DNA of 64,000 nucleotides, from the NCBI RefSeq assembly GCF_003052165.1, contig NZ_CP024869.1:3656310-3720309 (forward strand), in the 5' to 3' direction. The notes under the pieces are model-generated. The model was given only the letters and a program-made list of their open reading frames with translations, was not told where the DNA came from and made no database searches. How positions within the stretch are numbered: the first letter of the stretch is position 1; each line of letters opens with the position of its first letter. The DNA is from Dietzia sp. JS16-p6b. GTDB taxonomy: Bacteria > Actinomycetota > Actinomycetes > Mycobacteriales > Mycobacteriaceae. A program made the position numbers and the translations under genes. Shown in pieces: positions 34,781-42,991 of this stretch.

Positions 34781-35131
34781 TCACCCGAGCCCGGCCAGCA
34801 GGACCATGTAGGCCGCCGTTCCGAGGATGATGCTCACCGCCGCGCGCCGAAACGCCAGGTGCACGGCCAGCGTGAGCGCCAGCGCCGCGGTGGCGGGCAG
34901 CCACGAGCCGAGCTCGGCGGAGGTGTCGCGAAGGGTGTAGACCACCAGCACCGCCATCACCCCGGCCGGCATCGTGCGGCCCAGATAGCGCACGAGACTC
35001 GAGTCGCGGAGCCTGGTCAGAGCGACGAACGGCGCGGCGCGTAGTGCCACCGTCACGACGAACATCACGCCCAACCCGGCCAGCAGGTAGCCGGCCCCTG
35101 GCACCGGGACGGCGGTCACCGGGGAGTTCAC
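34781..35131 (-). CDS. azlD: branched-chain amino acid exporter subunit AzlD
   Basis: 116 residues, about four membrane helices, AzlD family: VTVALRAAPFVALTRLRDSSLVRYLGRTMPAGVMAVLVVYTLRD. It forms an export permease with AzlC for branched-chain amino acids or analogues. The GTG start overlaps the azlC stop (GTGA), so the two are translationally coupled. Confidence 0.85.
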   Translation of the reverse strand: MNSPVTAVPVPGAGYLLAGLGVMFVVTVALRAAPFVALTRLRDSSLVRYLGRTMPAGVMAVLVVYTLRDTSAELGSWLPATAALALTLAVHLAFRRAAVSIILGTAAYMVLLAGLG

Positions 35132-35832
35132 GTCGGTTCCCTCCCCTCGCGGGTCGCCCATACGTACCGCGCGATCAACACGGCCACGAAGGCGCACAAC
35201 CCGACGATGAGCATCTGGTCCGGGGCCAGCCACGCCGCCACCAGACCGCACACCAGGCCGATCACAGGCGCCGGTAGGTCTCCCGAGGCGCGCCACGCGT
35301 CCACCGCGAGGACGGCGAAGAGCGCGGTCAACGCGAACTGCAGACCGTCCAACCCCTCCGGCAGGGTCGTGCCGACGAGCGCCCCGACGATGCCGGGGGC
35401 GACCCACAGGGTCTGACAGGTGATCGCGATGGTCAGTGTCCGCGGCCCCGTCATCTCACTGCGCTTCTTGGTGGCGGTGATCGCGTAGACCTCGTCCGTG
35501 AGCGCGTACACCGAGTAGAGCCGACCGAGCCGCGAGCGGATCGCCCCCAACGGGAAGCTGAGCCCGTAGAACACGTGACGGAAGTTGACGAGGAACGCCG
35601 CCGCCGCCAGCGAGTACAGGGGAGTGACCGCGGTGAGCAGACCGATCGCCAGGAACTCCATGGACCCGGCGTAGATCATCACCGAGAACACCGGGGCCCA
35701 CCACCACGCGAACCCCGCCTGGGTGAGCAGCACCCCGAACGCCAGCCCCAGAGGGATCAGACCCAGCCCGACGGTCGAGCAGTCGGCCAGACCCTTGCGG
35801 ATCTCTGCACTGGTAGAGGAGCCGGACTGCAC
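35128..35832 (-). CDS. azlC: branched-chain amino acid exporter subunit AzlC
   Basis: About 234 residues with seven membrane segments. Family signatures are GLGLIPLGLAFGVLLTQAGF, SMEFLAIGLL and NFRHVFYGLSFPLGAIRSRLGRLYSVYALTDEVYAI. It works with AzlD as an exporter. The GTG giving VQSGSSTS is taken as start; the frame is open 28 codons further upstream into the AraC promoter. Divergent from the AraC regulator, which probably controls the pair. Confidence 0.85.
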   Translation of the reverse strand: MQSGSSTSAEIRKGLADCSTVGLGLIPLGLAFGVLLTQAGFAWWWAPVFSVMIYAGSMEFLAIGLLTAVTPLYSLAAAAFLVNFRHVFYGLSFPLGAIRSRLGRLYSVYALTDEVYAITATKKRSEMTGPRTLTIAITCQTLWVAPGIVGALVGTTLPEGLDGLQFALTALFAVLAVDAWRASGDLPAPVIGLVCGLVAAWLAPDQMLIVGLCAFVAVLIARYVWATREGREPT

Positions 35833-35896
35833 GCCGAGCAGTGTAACGACCGCGGAAGCCTGGCCACCCCCGACGGGAGGCGGCACACTGGGTCCC

Positions 35897-36772
35897 GTGA
35901 GCGTGCGCGAGGCCACTCCGCCGCCCGGGGTCAGGCGGCTGGTCCCCTATGCCGTGGAGGGGATCGGCCCGCGGCCGCAACGGCCACCCCACCGGGGACT
36001 GCCCACCTCCTCCCTCACCGTGGTCGTGGCCACGGACTCTCCGCTGTTGTGCTCGTATTCCTACGACGAGTGGGCCCGCGGGGAGGGGGTGCGCCACGAC
36101 GTGTGCATCGGCGGGTTTCACACCCGGCCCGTCTATCTGCAACGACCGGATCGCGAGGAAGGGGTCCAGGTCGAGGTGCACCCCCTCGCCGCGCGACGCC
36201 TGCTCGGGGTACCCGCGGCAGCTCTCTCCGAGCTCACCCATGACGGCGAGGACGTCCTCGGGTCGCGGATCCGGGCGCTCCACTCGCGTGTGGCGTCAGC
36301 CCATCCCCGTGACCGCGCGGCGCTCGTGGCCGCCGGGTTGGCCTCGGCGGCGGGCAGGTACGAGCGCGTGCCCGGGCCACGCCGGGAGGTGGTGGGCGCA
36401 TGGCGCCTGCTCGGGCGTTCCGGTGGCCGGATGCGGGTGGCAGACGTCGCCTCCGAGGTGGGGGTCACGCCCCGGCATCTGTCGACGCTCTGCAGGGCTG
36501 AACTGGGGATCGGCACCAAAGCACTCGCCGACCTGATGCGCTTCGAGGCGACCCACTCTGCGCTGAGGGAGGCCGTTCGCCGGTCCACGGGGCCACGGCC
36601 GGTCGGACTCCGACTGGCCGACCTCGCCCATGACCACGGGTACGCCGACCACGCGCACCTCGACGCCGCCTACCGGCGGTACGCGGGCACATCACCGACG
36701 AACTGGATCGCCGAGGAGTTCCGAAACATCCAAGCCTGGCCACCCGACCCCGGAGCAGACTCATCGGCATGA
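35897..36772 (+). CDS. AraC family transcriptional regulator
   Basis: 291 residues. The C-terminal AraC-type double helix-turn-helix is GGRMRVADVASEVGVTPRHLSTLCRAELGIGTKALADLMRFEATHSALR and then LADLAHDHGYADHAHLDAAYRRYAGTSPTNW, matching the family pattern. The N-terminal part probably senses a ligand. It is divergent from azlCD and coupled by ATGA overlap to the downstream VOC gene. Start GTG at 35897. Confidence 0.85.
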   Translation: MSVREATPPPGVRRLVPYAVEGIGPRPQRPPHRGLPTSSLTVVVATDSPLLCSYSYDEWARGEGVRHDVCIGGFHTRPVYLQRPDREEGVQVEVHPLAARRLLGVPAAALSELTHDGEDVLGSRIRALHSRVASAHPRDRAALVAAGLASAAGRYERVPGPRREVVGAWRLLGRSGGRMRVADVASEVGVTPRHLSTLCRAELGIGTKALADLMRFEATHSALREAVRRSTGPRPVGLRLADLAHDHGYADHAHLDAAYRRYAGTSPTNWIAEEFRNIQAWPPDPGADSSA

Positions 36773-37203
36773 CTACTCACGAACCCGGCGCCGCACCCGC
36801 GCCCACCGTCTGGCACTGCTTCCGCTGCACCGACTCCCGCCTCGTCATCGACTGGCTCGTCGACACACTCGGCTTCGTCGAGACCGTCTCGCACCCCGAC
36901 GACGGCCGCATCGTCCACGCCGAACTGCTCTGGCCGGAGGGCGGAGGCGTCATGCTGGGGGACGGTGGGAGAGGGGACGACGACCCACACGCCACACCAC
37001 CCGGGTCGGGTCTCGCGTACGTCGTGACGGCCGACTCCGATGCCGTCTACCAGCGCGCCCTGGCGGCGGGGGCCGAGATCGTCATGGAGATGCACGACAC
37101 CGACTACGGTGATCACACCTTCTCCGCCCGAGACCCCGAGGGGAACGTGTGGTCGGTGGGGCAGTACCGGGGGCACCCGGCGCCCGATGCGGTCACCGGG
37201 TGA
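36769..37203 (+). CDS. VOC family (glyoxalase-like) protein
   Basis: 144 residues. A vicinal-oxygen-chelate fold: WHCFRCTDSRLVIDWLVDTLGFVETVSHPDDGRIVHAEL followed by GLAYVVTADSDAVYQRALAAGAEIVME and DYGDHTFSARDPEGNVWSVGQY. The metal ligands would be in the strands HAEL and DPEGN. Such proteins act in antibiotic or electrophile resistance, among others. Its ATG overlaps the AraC stop (ATGA), so it is in that operon. Confidence 0.8.
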   Translation: MTTHEPGAAPAPTVWHCFRCTDSRLVIDWLVDTLGFVETVSHPDDGRIVHAELLWPEGGGVMLGDGGRGDDDPHATPPGSGLAYVVTADSDAVYQRALAAGAEIVMEMHDTDYGDHTFSARDPEGNVWSVGQYRGHPAPDAVTG

Positions 37204-37225
37204 CGACCGGGCGCACCGGCCGGGA

Positions 37226-38431
37226 TCACCGGGCCCGATCGAGCCGCGGCACGACGGGCACCGCCAGTGCGGCGACCACCGCGGCTCCGGCGAAGACCGG
37301 CCCATAACCCCACCGGTCGATCCCCGCCGCGAACACCGGGGTGACCGCGGAGATCGCGAGGAACTGCGCGGTGTTCTGGACACCCAACGCGCGCCCGCTC
37401 CAGTGGGGACCGGCGTGTTCGGCGACCGCGGTGAAGGCGAGGCCGTTGTCCGCCACGACCAGTACCGCGGCGATCACGGCGAGGGCCACGGCGACGGCCC
37501 CTGGTGCACCGAAGACTTCTGCGACCGCCAGGGCGAGCAGTCCCGCGGAGACCGACACTGCCACTGCGCGAAGCGGTGTCAGCCTCGAGCCCACGCGGTC
37601 GGAGATCACGCCCACGGCGATCCGCCCGGCCGCCGCCAGGAGTTGCGCGGCCGTCACCACCGCGCCCGCCGAGGCGGGGGACCACCCGTGCCCGAGGACC
37701 AGCCACGCGAGCATGAACGACTGCATGAGGGCCTGGGGGAGGACGAGCAGCACGGAGACGCCATGGATCCGGTGCAGGTATCGGGAGGCCCGGTAGGGCG
37801 ACGTGGCGAGTGTGGTGGACGCGGGGTCGTCGCGGTCCGGTCGCGGAGGATCGATGACGACGACGAGGGCGGCGACCGCCGAGGCCCCCGCCATGACCAG
37901 GGGGACGGCCAGGGCTGCACGCAGACCGTGCGAGGCCGCCAGCGCGGGCATCGACATCGCTGCGATCGCCGCCCCGAGGGGTTGAGACATCTGCCGGACG
38001 CCCATCGCCATTCCCCGTCGTCGCGCGGGGAACCACCCCACCACGAGCCGACCACTCGCCGAGGCAGCGGAGGCCGAGGCCGCGCCCGCGAGCAGGAAGC
38101 ACGCCGAGAGCAGGGCCAGGGACGGGGTGATGAGCGCGCCTGCGAGGGCGGCGGTGGTGAGGACGGATCCGCTCACGAGCACGAGCCGCTCGCCGGTCCG
38201 GTCGACGAGCCACCCCCACGCCACGAGAGTCAGCGCGGTCCCCACCGAGGGCAGCGCCACCAGCGCGCCCGCCGCGGGGAGCGACAGGCCGACCTCCGTG
38301 TGCAGGAAGGGCAGGAGGAACGCCACACCCGCCACGAACACCGAGGCGGAGGACGCGGCGAGCGTGCCGACCCCGAGAATGGCCCACTGACGGGGTGCCA
38401 CACTATTGTCGTCAGCGGGTCCGGGCCTCAC
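37226..38431 (-). CDS. MFS transporter
   Basis: 401 residues with 12 predicted helices. WGWLVDRTGERLVLVSGSVL is the loop 2-3 motif and RRRGMAMGVRQMSQPLGAA the helix 5 region; the second half begins HGVSVLLVLPQALMQSFMLAWLV. Substrate unknown, probably an efflux or metabolite transporter. GTG start; TACTGT ends 7 nt before it, and TATAGT lies at 38457-38462 (minus strand). Downstream of a MerR regulator on the same strand with a 43-bp gap. Confidence 0.8.
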   Translation of the reverse strand: MRPGPADDNSVAPRQWAILGVGTLAASSASVFVAGVAFLLPFLHTEVGLSLPAAGALVALPSVGTALTLVAWGWLVDRTGERLVLVSGSVLTTAALAGALITPSLALLSACFLLAGAASASAASASGRLVVGWFPARRRGMAMGVRQMSQPLGAAIAAMSMPALAASHGLRAALAVPLVMAGASAVAALVVVIDPPRPDRDDPASTTLATSPYRASRYLHRIHGVSVLLVLPQALMQSFMLAWLVLGHGWSPASAGAVVTAAQLLAAAGRIAVGVISDRVGSRLTPLRAVAVSVSAGLLALAVAEVFGAPGAVAVALAVIAAVLVVADNGLAFTAVAEHAGPHWSGRALGVQNTAQFLAISAVTPVFAAGIDRWGYGPVFAGAAVVAALAVPVVPRLDRAR

Positions 38432-38474
38432 CAGGCCGACAGTACGCCCAGTCCTACTATATGACTAACCAATC

Positions 38475-39113
38475 TCACTTGTCGGGATCAGCGCGGCCGG
38501 TGAGTGCCACGTGCTGCTGCGCGAGCAGACGCAACGCGGTGAGGACGGGCTCGACGAGCACGGTCCCGAGCACCACCTGTCGCACCGCCGCCGCCGGCTC
38601 GGACGGGACCGAGGCGACATCGATGCGGGCGATCCGCTCGGCGGCGTCGGCATAGGCGTCCAGACGACCCTCGTCCAACCCGATTCCTGCGTCGTCACAC
38701 GCACGCCACGCCTGGGCGAGTCGATCGACGATGACGTCGCCGAGATCGACCTGCCACTCCCGGGCGGCGATCCACGCGCGCGTGCGTTCGTCACCGCGGG
38801 GCGTGTCCTCCTCCCCAGCCGCGGGCTCGTGCGCCCGTTCTCCCGACAGCGCGTGTTGGGCGGTGGCCATCACGTCCAACCGTCCGACGTCGGGGGTCTC
38901 TATGGCCTCCAGCACCCGACCCACCGCCGCCAGATCCAAGCCTCCCACCTCGGACAGCGCCACGACCAGACGGACCCGTTCGACATGGCCGGCGTCGTAG
39001 TCGGCCTGGGTGCGGGTCACCGATCGTCCGGGGTGGAGCAACCCTCGACGCAGATAGAACTTGAGTGTCGTCACGGTCGTTCCCGTGACGTCGGCGAGTT
39101 CCGAGATTCTCAC
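38475..39113 (-). CDS. MerR family transcriptional regulator
   Basis: 212 residues. N-terminal MerR winged helix: MRISELADVTGTTVTTLKFYLRRGLLHPGRSVTRTQADYDAGHVERVRLVVALSEVGGLDLAAV. The C-terminal part is longer than in metal-sensing MerR proteins and has no Cys pair, so a small organic effector is likely. It is divergent from the DUF4188 gene; two inverted repeats of the same sequence lie between them. Confidence 0.85.
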   Translation of the reverse strand: MRISELADVTGTTVTTLKFYLRRGLLHPGRSVTRTQADYDAGHVERVRLVVALSEVGGLDLAAVGRVLEAIETPDVGRLDVMATAQHALSGERAHEPAAGEEDTPRGDERTRAWIAAREWQVDLGDVIVDRLAQAWRACDDAGIGLDEGRLDAYADAAERIARIDVASVPSEPAAAVRQVVLGTVLVEPVLTALRLLAQQHVALTGRADPDK

Positions 39114-39144
39114 TCCGCCCCTCTCGACAGCGACGCTCCTTTAC

Positions 39145-39185
39145 TGGATAGTAGCAGTATCCAACACCGGATACCCGAAGTATCC
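39145..39185. promoter_or_regulatory. tandem GGATA-N7-TATCC operators of the MerR regulator
   Basis: Two inverted repeats of GGATA-N7-TATCC: TGGATA-gtagcag-TATCCA (39145-39163) and GGATA-cccgaag-TATCC (39169-39185). Their centres are 23 bp apart, near two helical turns. They lie between the divergent MerR (start 39113) and DUF4188 (start 39231) genes. Confidence 0.75.
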
Positions 39186-39230
39186 AATTGCCCTCGGCAC
39201 CGCGCCGTGGCAGCGTCCAGAGGAGTTGAC

Positions 39231-39782
39231 ATGGTCACGCGATCATCCAGCCACACGACCCGGGAGCGGCCTCTTCCCGTGACCCACGCCCGGGATGGCG
39301 GCCTCGTCGTCTTCCACATCGGCATGACCATCCACCGCCCCCTCCGTCCCGACCTGTGGCTCCCGGTGTTCCGGGCGATGCCCAGGATGCTCGCCGAACT
39401 GGAACGCATCCGCATGGCGGCCGACAGGGGAGAGGCCGAGGACGTGGGGTTCCTCGGGGCTCAGACCCTGCTCGGCGCCAACGGCCCCTGGGTTGTCCAG
39501 TACTGGAACTCCGTCGATCAGCTCTATTGGTACGCCCGGGACGCCGAGAAAGCACACATGCCCGCGTGGCGCGACTTCAACGCCAGGGCGCGGAGAAACC
39601 CGGGGGCCGTGGGGATCTGGCACGAGACCTACGTCGTGGACGAGGGGGGCATCGAGACCTTCTACGGGGATGGCGCTCGGGCGGGGCTCGCCGCCGCGAC
39701 GGGGACCCTCCCCCTCGGTCGGCGTGGCGCCACCGCGCGCGAGCGGCTGAACGGGAGGACAACCCCGACGTCCGAGGACTGA
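39231..39782 (+). CDS. DUF4188 domain-containing protein
   Basis: 183 residues. VFHIGMTIHRPLRPDLWLPVFRAMPRMLAELE near the start and WVVQYWNSVDQLYWYARDAEKAHMPAWRDFNARARRNPGAVGIWHETYVVD in the centre are the DUF4188 features (a ferredoxin-like, monooxygenase-type fold). ATG start with AGAGGAG upstream. Such genes are usually found beside MerR or PadR regulators, as here. Substrate unknown. Confidence 0.8.
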   Translation: MVTRSSSHTTRERPLPVTHARDGGLVVFHIGMTIHRPLRPDLWLPVFRAMPRMLAELERIRMAADRGEAEDVGFLGAQTLLGANGPWVVQYWNSVDQLYWYARDAEKAHMPAWRDFNARARRNPGAVGIWHETYVVDEGGIETFYGDGARAGLAAATGTLPLGRRGATARERLNGRTTPTSED

Positions 39783-39786
39783 CCGA

Positions 39787-40419
39787 TCAGTTCACGTCCC
39801 CGTCGCTGACATAGGTGGCGTAGAGGGGGAGAGGCATCTCCTGGCGGCGGAGCACGGTGCCCCAGACGTCCACGTGCGACGGCCCGAGCAGATCGCTGGG
39901 GAGGCTGGGCGCGACGTACCAGTCGCCGCGGTCCAGTTCCCCCTGCAGTTGGCCGGGCGCCCAGCCGGTATAGCCGACGAACACGCGCATCCCCTCGACG
40001 TTGTCCCGCAGCTGGTCGGGATCGCTGTCGAGATCCACCACGTGGACCCGTCCTTCGATCTGCTGCAGACCCGAGTAGGTCTCGCCGTCGACCCCCGACG
40101 CGAGCACCACCAGCGCGATGCCGGTGTCCGGCTTGACCGGGCCCCCGATGTGGAACACCGCCGGTGGAGCACACATCTCCGCCCAGGCCGGCAGGATCGT
40201 CTCGACCGGTGTCTCGCTCCGTCGGGTGATCACCACCCCCAGAGAGCCGGAATGGTCGTGTTCTATCACGTAGATGATCGCCCGCCGGAAGTTGGGGTCC
40301 GGCATGTCGGGCGCCGCGATGAGCAGCGAACCGGCGACGGGATCCCGCTTGTCCATCGCGTCGTAGAGGCGGTCACCGAAGAGGCCCCCGCCGCTCAGAT
40401 CGTCCGGTCCCGTGTCCAT
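39787..40419 (-). CDS. YqgE/AlgH family protein
   Basis: 210 residues. The conserved fold is marked by AGSLLIAAPDMPDPNFRRAIIYVIEHDHSGSLGVVITRR, then VFHIGGPVKPDTGIALVVL and VFVGYTGWAPGQLQGELDRGDWYVAP. The family is widespread and often described as a transcription-linked protein; its role in actinobacteria is unknown. The ATG giving MDTGPDD is used, since the frame upstream is a long shadow. It is divergent from the MFS gene at 40493. Confidence 0.9.
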   Translation of the reverse strand: MDTGPDDLSGGGLFGDRLYDAMDKRDPVAGSLLIAAPDMPDPNFRRAIIYVIEHDHSGSLGVVITRRSETPVETILPAWAEMCAPPAVFHIGGPVKPDTGIALVVLASGVDGETYSGLQQIEGRVHVVDLDSDPDQLRDNVEGMRVFVGYTGWAPGQLQGELDRGDWYVAPSLPSDLLGPSHVDVWGTVLRRQEMPLPLYATYVSDGDVN

Positions 40420-40492
40420 GCGACCATGATGCCCGCGCCACCGCCCGACCACATCCCCGTCCCCTCGATCAGGTCTCGCTACGGTGGCTCCC

Positions 40493-41893
40493 GTGACCTC
40501 TCCGACCGCAGGACCGGCCGACACGAGGCGCGGTCGCCTGGCCGCCGCGTTGCGGGAGTCCGACGGGCTCGGCCGCCTGTCCACCGCCCGCCTGGCCGCC
40601 CTGCTCAGTGAGGGGATCCACCAGGCCGCGCTCGGCGGGATCGTGCTCTTCAGCCCCGAGTCCGCCACGACCCCGGCCGCGATCGCGGGCGGGTTCGCCG
40701 TGATGCTGCTGCCGTACTCGATCGTCGGCCCGTTCGCCGCCGCCGCCCTCGACCGCTGGGACAGACGGGTCGTGGTGGCGGTGGCCGCGCTGATCAGGAC
40801 GGTCGCGATCATCGCCACGATCGCGCTGATCGCCGTCGGCGCCGTGCATTCGGGTGCAGGGCTCGCCGCGCTGTTCGGTCTGTCTCTGGTGGCGATCGGA
40901 CTCGGCCGGCTCATCAACACCGGGATGACCGCGTCGATGCCCCGCGTGGTGCCGGAGCGGATCCTCGCGGCCACGAACTCGATTCTCGTCACAGTCGGAT
41001 CGGTGGTGACAGCGGTCGGTGCGGTCGCGGCGTTCGCGGTCCTCGCGGTGCTGGGCGCAGGCGACGCGGCCGTTTCCTGGACGCTCGTGCCTGCCGTAGT
41101 CACCGCCGTCCTGGGAGCGTGGGCCATTGTGGCGCTGCCCCCGCGACACCTCGGACCCGACGACGAGGAGATCACCACGGATTCCGGTGACGGCGTGGCC
41201 CGGGATGCGCTGGGGCTGTTCGCCGGGGGTCTGGCCGAGGGCGTGCGCGCCGCCCGCTCCACCACCCTGGTCTGGGTCGCGCTGGCCGGCGTGACGCTCG
41301 GTCGGGCCGCCTTCGGTATCACCACGATGCTCGCGGTCCTGCTGCTGCGCGATGTGGAGTCCGAGGGGGGAGGGGGCCCGGTGGTCGCCGGGATGGGCGG
41401 CTTCGGGCTCCTGTCCGCGACTGTCGCCGCCGGAATGGGACTGGCCGCGGTGGTGACCCCGTGGGCCATCGCGCGGGCCCGCCGGATCCTGGTCGTCGCG
41501 GCCGGCGCGGCCGTGTCCGCGGTGGCCCAGCTGGCGGTGGGGCCCACACTCGACCCCACCGCCCTGGTGGCCGGGGCCCTGGCACTGGGCCTCGGCGCGC
41601 AGGTGGTCAAGTTGGTCGCCGACAACGCCATGCAGACCGACGTCCCGGACGCCCGACGGGGCGAGGTGTTCGCACTGCAGGACGCCCTGTTCAACTCGGC
41701 GTTCGTCGTGGGGATGATCGTCGTCCTGCCCTTCGTCCCCGCCGACGGCCGCTCGGTGCCCCTCATGCTGGTTCCGGTCGCCCTGTACGTCGTCGCGGCC
41801 ACGGTCGCCGTCGCGACGGGTCTCCGATCAGGAGCCGAAGCCGAGCGAACCAGCCGCCACCGACCCACCACCGACCGAGCCGCCACCGACTGA
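40493..41893 (+). CDS. MFS transporter
   Basis: 466 residues with about twelve membrane segments and a Glu/Asp-rich cytoplasmic loop in the middle (HLGPDDEEITTDSGDG). VMLLPYSIVGPFAAAALDRWDRR is the MFS loop 2-3 motif. Substrate unknown. A TACGGT -10 element ends 7 nt before the GTG at 40493 (leaderless), which settles it over a GTG three codons earlier. Its last 66 bp overlap the 3' end of the convergent Gly-Ser-repeat gene. Confidence 0.8.
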   Translation: MTSPTAGPADTRRGRLAAALRESDGLGRLSTARLAALLSEGIHQAALGGIVLFSPESATTPAAIAGGFAVMLLPYSIVGPFAAAALDRWDRRVVVAVAALIRTVAIIATIALIAVGAVHSGAGLAALFGLSLVAIGLGRLINTGMTASMPRVVPERILAATNSILVTVGSVVTAVGAVAAFAVLAVLGAGDAAVSWTLVPAVVTAVLGAWAIVALPPRHLGPDDEEITTDSGDGVARDALGLFAGGLAEGVRAARSTTLVWVALAGVTLGRAAFGITTMLAVLLLRDVESEGGGGPVVAGMGGFGLLSATVAAGMGLAAVVTPWAIARARRILVVAAGAAVSAVAQLAVGPTLDPTALVAGALALGLGAQVVKLVADNAMQTDVPDARRGEVFALQDALFNSAFVVGMIVVLPFVPADGRSVPLMLVPVALYVVAATVAVATGLRSGAEAERTSRHRPTTDRAATD

Positions 41894-42885
41894 ACCGCCC
41901 CCGACAGAACCCGTTCCCACCGAACCCACACCCGCAGAGCCCGCCCCGACCGAACCGGCGCCCACGGACCCCGCGCCCACGGACCCGGCACCCATCGAGC
42001 CCGCGGCGGTCGACCCCGCCGCGGCGGACCCGGCCGCCACGGACCCCGCGCCCAGCGCACCGGCGTCGATGGAGCCCACGTCGACCGAACCGTGGGGAAG
42101 CGCCACGTCCAGGTGGCCGTCTCCGTTCGCGTCGATGACCGACATCAGCCCACTGCCGGTGTCCACCGTCAGCGAACCATCTGTCTCGACGATCGGGGGA
42201 GCGGGATCCGGAGTCGTTCCGCCCTGTACGGGACCCGGATGCGCCGGGGCAGGTGGCGGGGCCTGATCGGCGGGCGCGGGCGGTGCTCCCGGCCCCGGTT
42301 CGATGACCGGGGGAGCGGTCCACCTGGCCCATTCCGACCCGAGCGAACCATGATCGAGGGAGCCGACCGCGTCCGCGAGGAGGGCACCCCAGTCCGGGAG
42401 CGCGCCGAGAGCGTCCGAACCGGCCGTCACCGCGCCATCGACGAGCGCACCCGCGCCCGCGGCGCCGGCCGCGAGCGACCCGGCCGCCAGCGAACCCCCA
42501 CCGACAGAACCCCCACCAACCGAGCCCCACCAACCGAACCACCGCCGACCGAACCACCGCCGACGGACCCCGCACCCACCGAACCCCCGCCAACGGAACC
42601 CGCACCCACGGATCCCGCGGCCAGCGCACCGGCCCCGCCCGCGAAGACGTCCCACACCCCGCGGCCCCCCGCGTCCGAGTAGACCTCCTGGGCGCCGGTG
42701 CCCACATCGGTCACCACGCGGTCGGCGATACCGTCGCCGGTCGAGTCCCACAGGGCGTCGTCGGCGTGCCCGTCGCCGTCGAAGTCCAGCCACAGCGCGT
42801 CTGCGGCACCGGTCCCGAGAGTGAGGTCGGGCGTGCCCTGCCAGTGCGTCGGCTCACCGACGCCGTCTCCGAAGAAGTAGTCCAT
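41828..42885 (-). pseudogene. Gly-Ser-repeat protein with Ca-binding-like motifs (possible DUF6802), frameshifted
   Basis: If the frame is restored, about 352 residues. N-terminus MDYFFGDGVGEPTHWQG, then DFDGDGHADDALWDSTGDGIAD, a calcium-loop-like pair; then tandem pentapeptides of the type GSVGG/GSVGA, a Pro/Ala-rich middle, DANGDGHLDVAL as a second loop, and a second long GSVGA/GSVGG run ending AAGSLGFGS. The frame breaks in the first repeat run: the run of four C at 42525-42528 (minus strand G) lacks one base compared with the repeat unit. The acidic motif order recalls DUF6802 proteins of Mycobacteriales, but I am not sure. No signal peptide seen. Confidence 0.65.
41840..42620 (-). repeat. 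two tracts of tandem 15-bp (pentapeptide) repeats
   Basis: Minus-strand unit GGTTCGGTCGG(T/C)GGN encodes GSVGG/GSVGA. One tract is about 42480-42620, the other about 41840-42060, on either side of a non-repetitive middle. Tracts like this vary in copy number by slippage and may have caused the frameshift. Confidence 0.7.
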
Positions 42886-42991
42886 GCCCGAAATGGTGTC
42901 GCGGCCTGGTGGCGCGGGCCAGTGCCGAGCAGCGATCTGTGGACAACCCGACCTCCCTCCACAGAGGGCAGTGACGCTCTTGACCGACCCT

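Noticed and set aside
41828..42620. Repetitive DNA resembling a CRISPR or satellite array
   Set aside because: The period is 15 bp, matches codon phase and encodes pentapeptides; there are no unique spacers of constant length.
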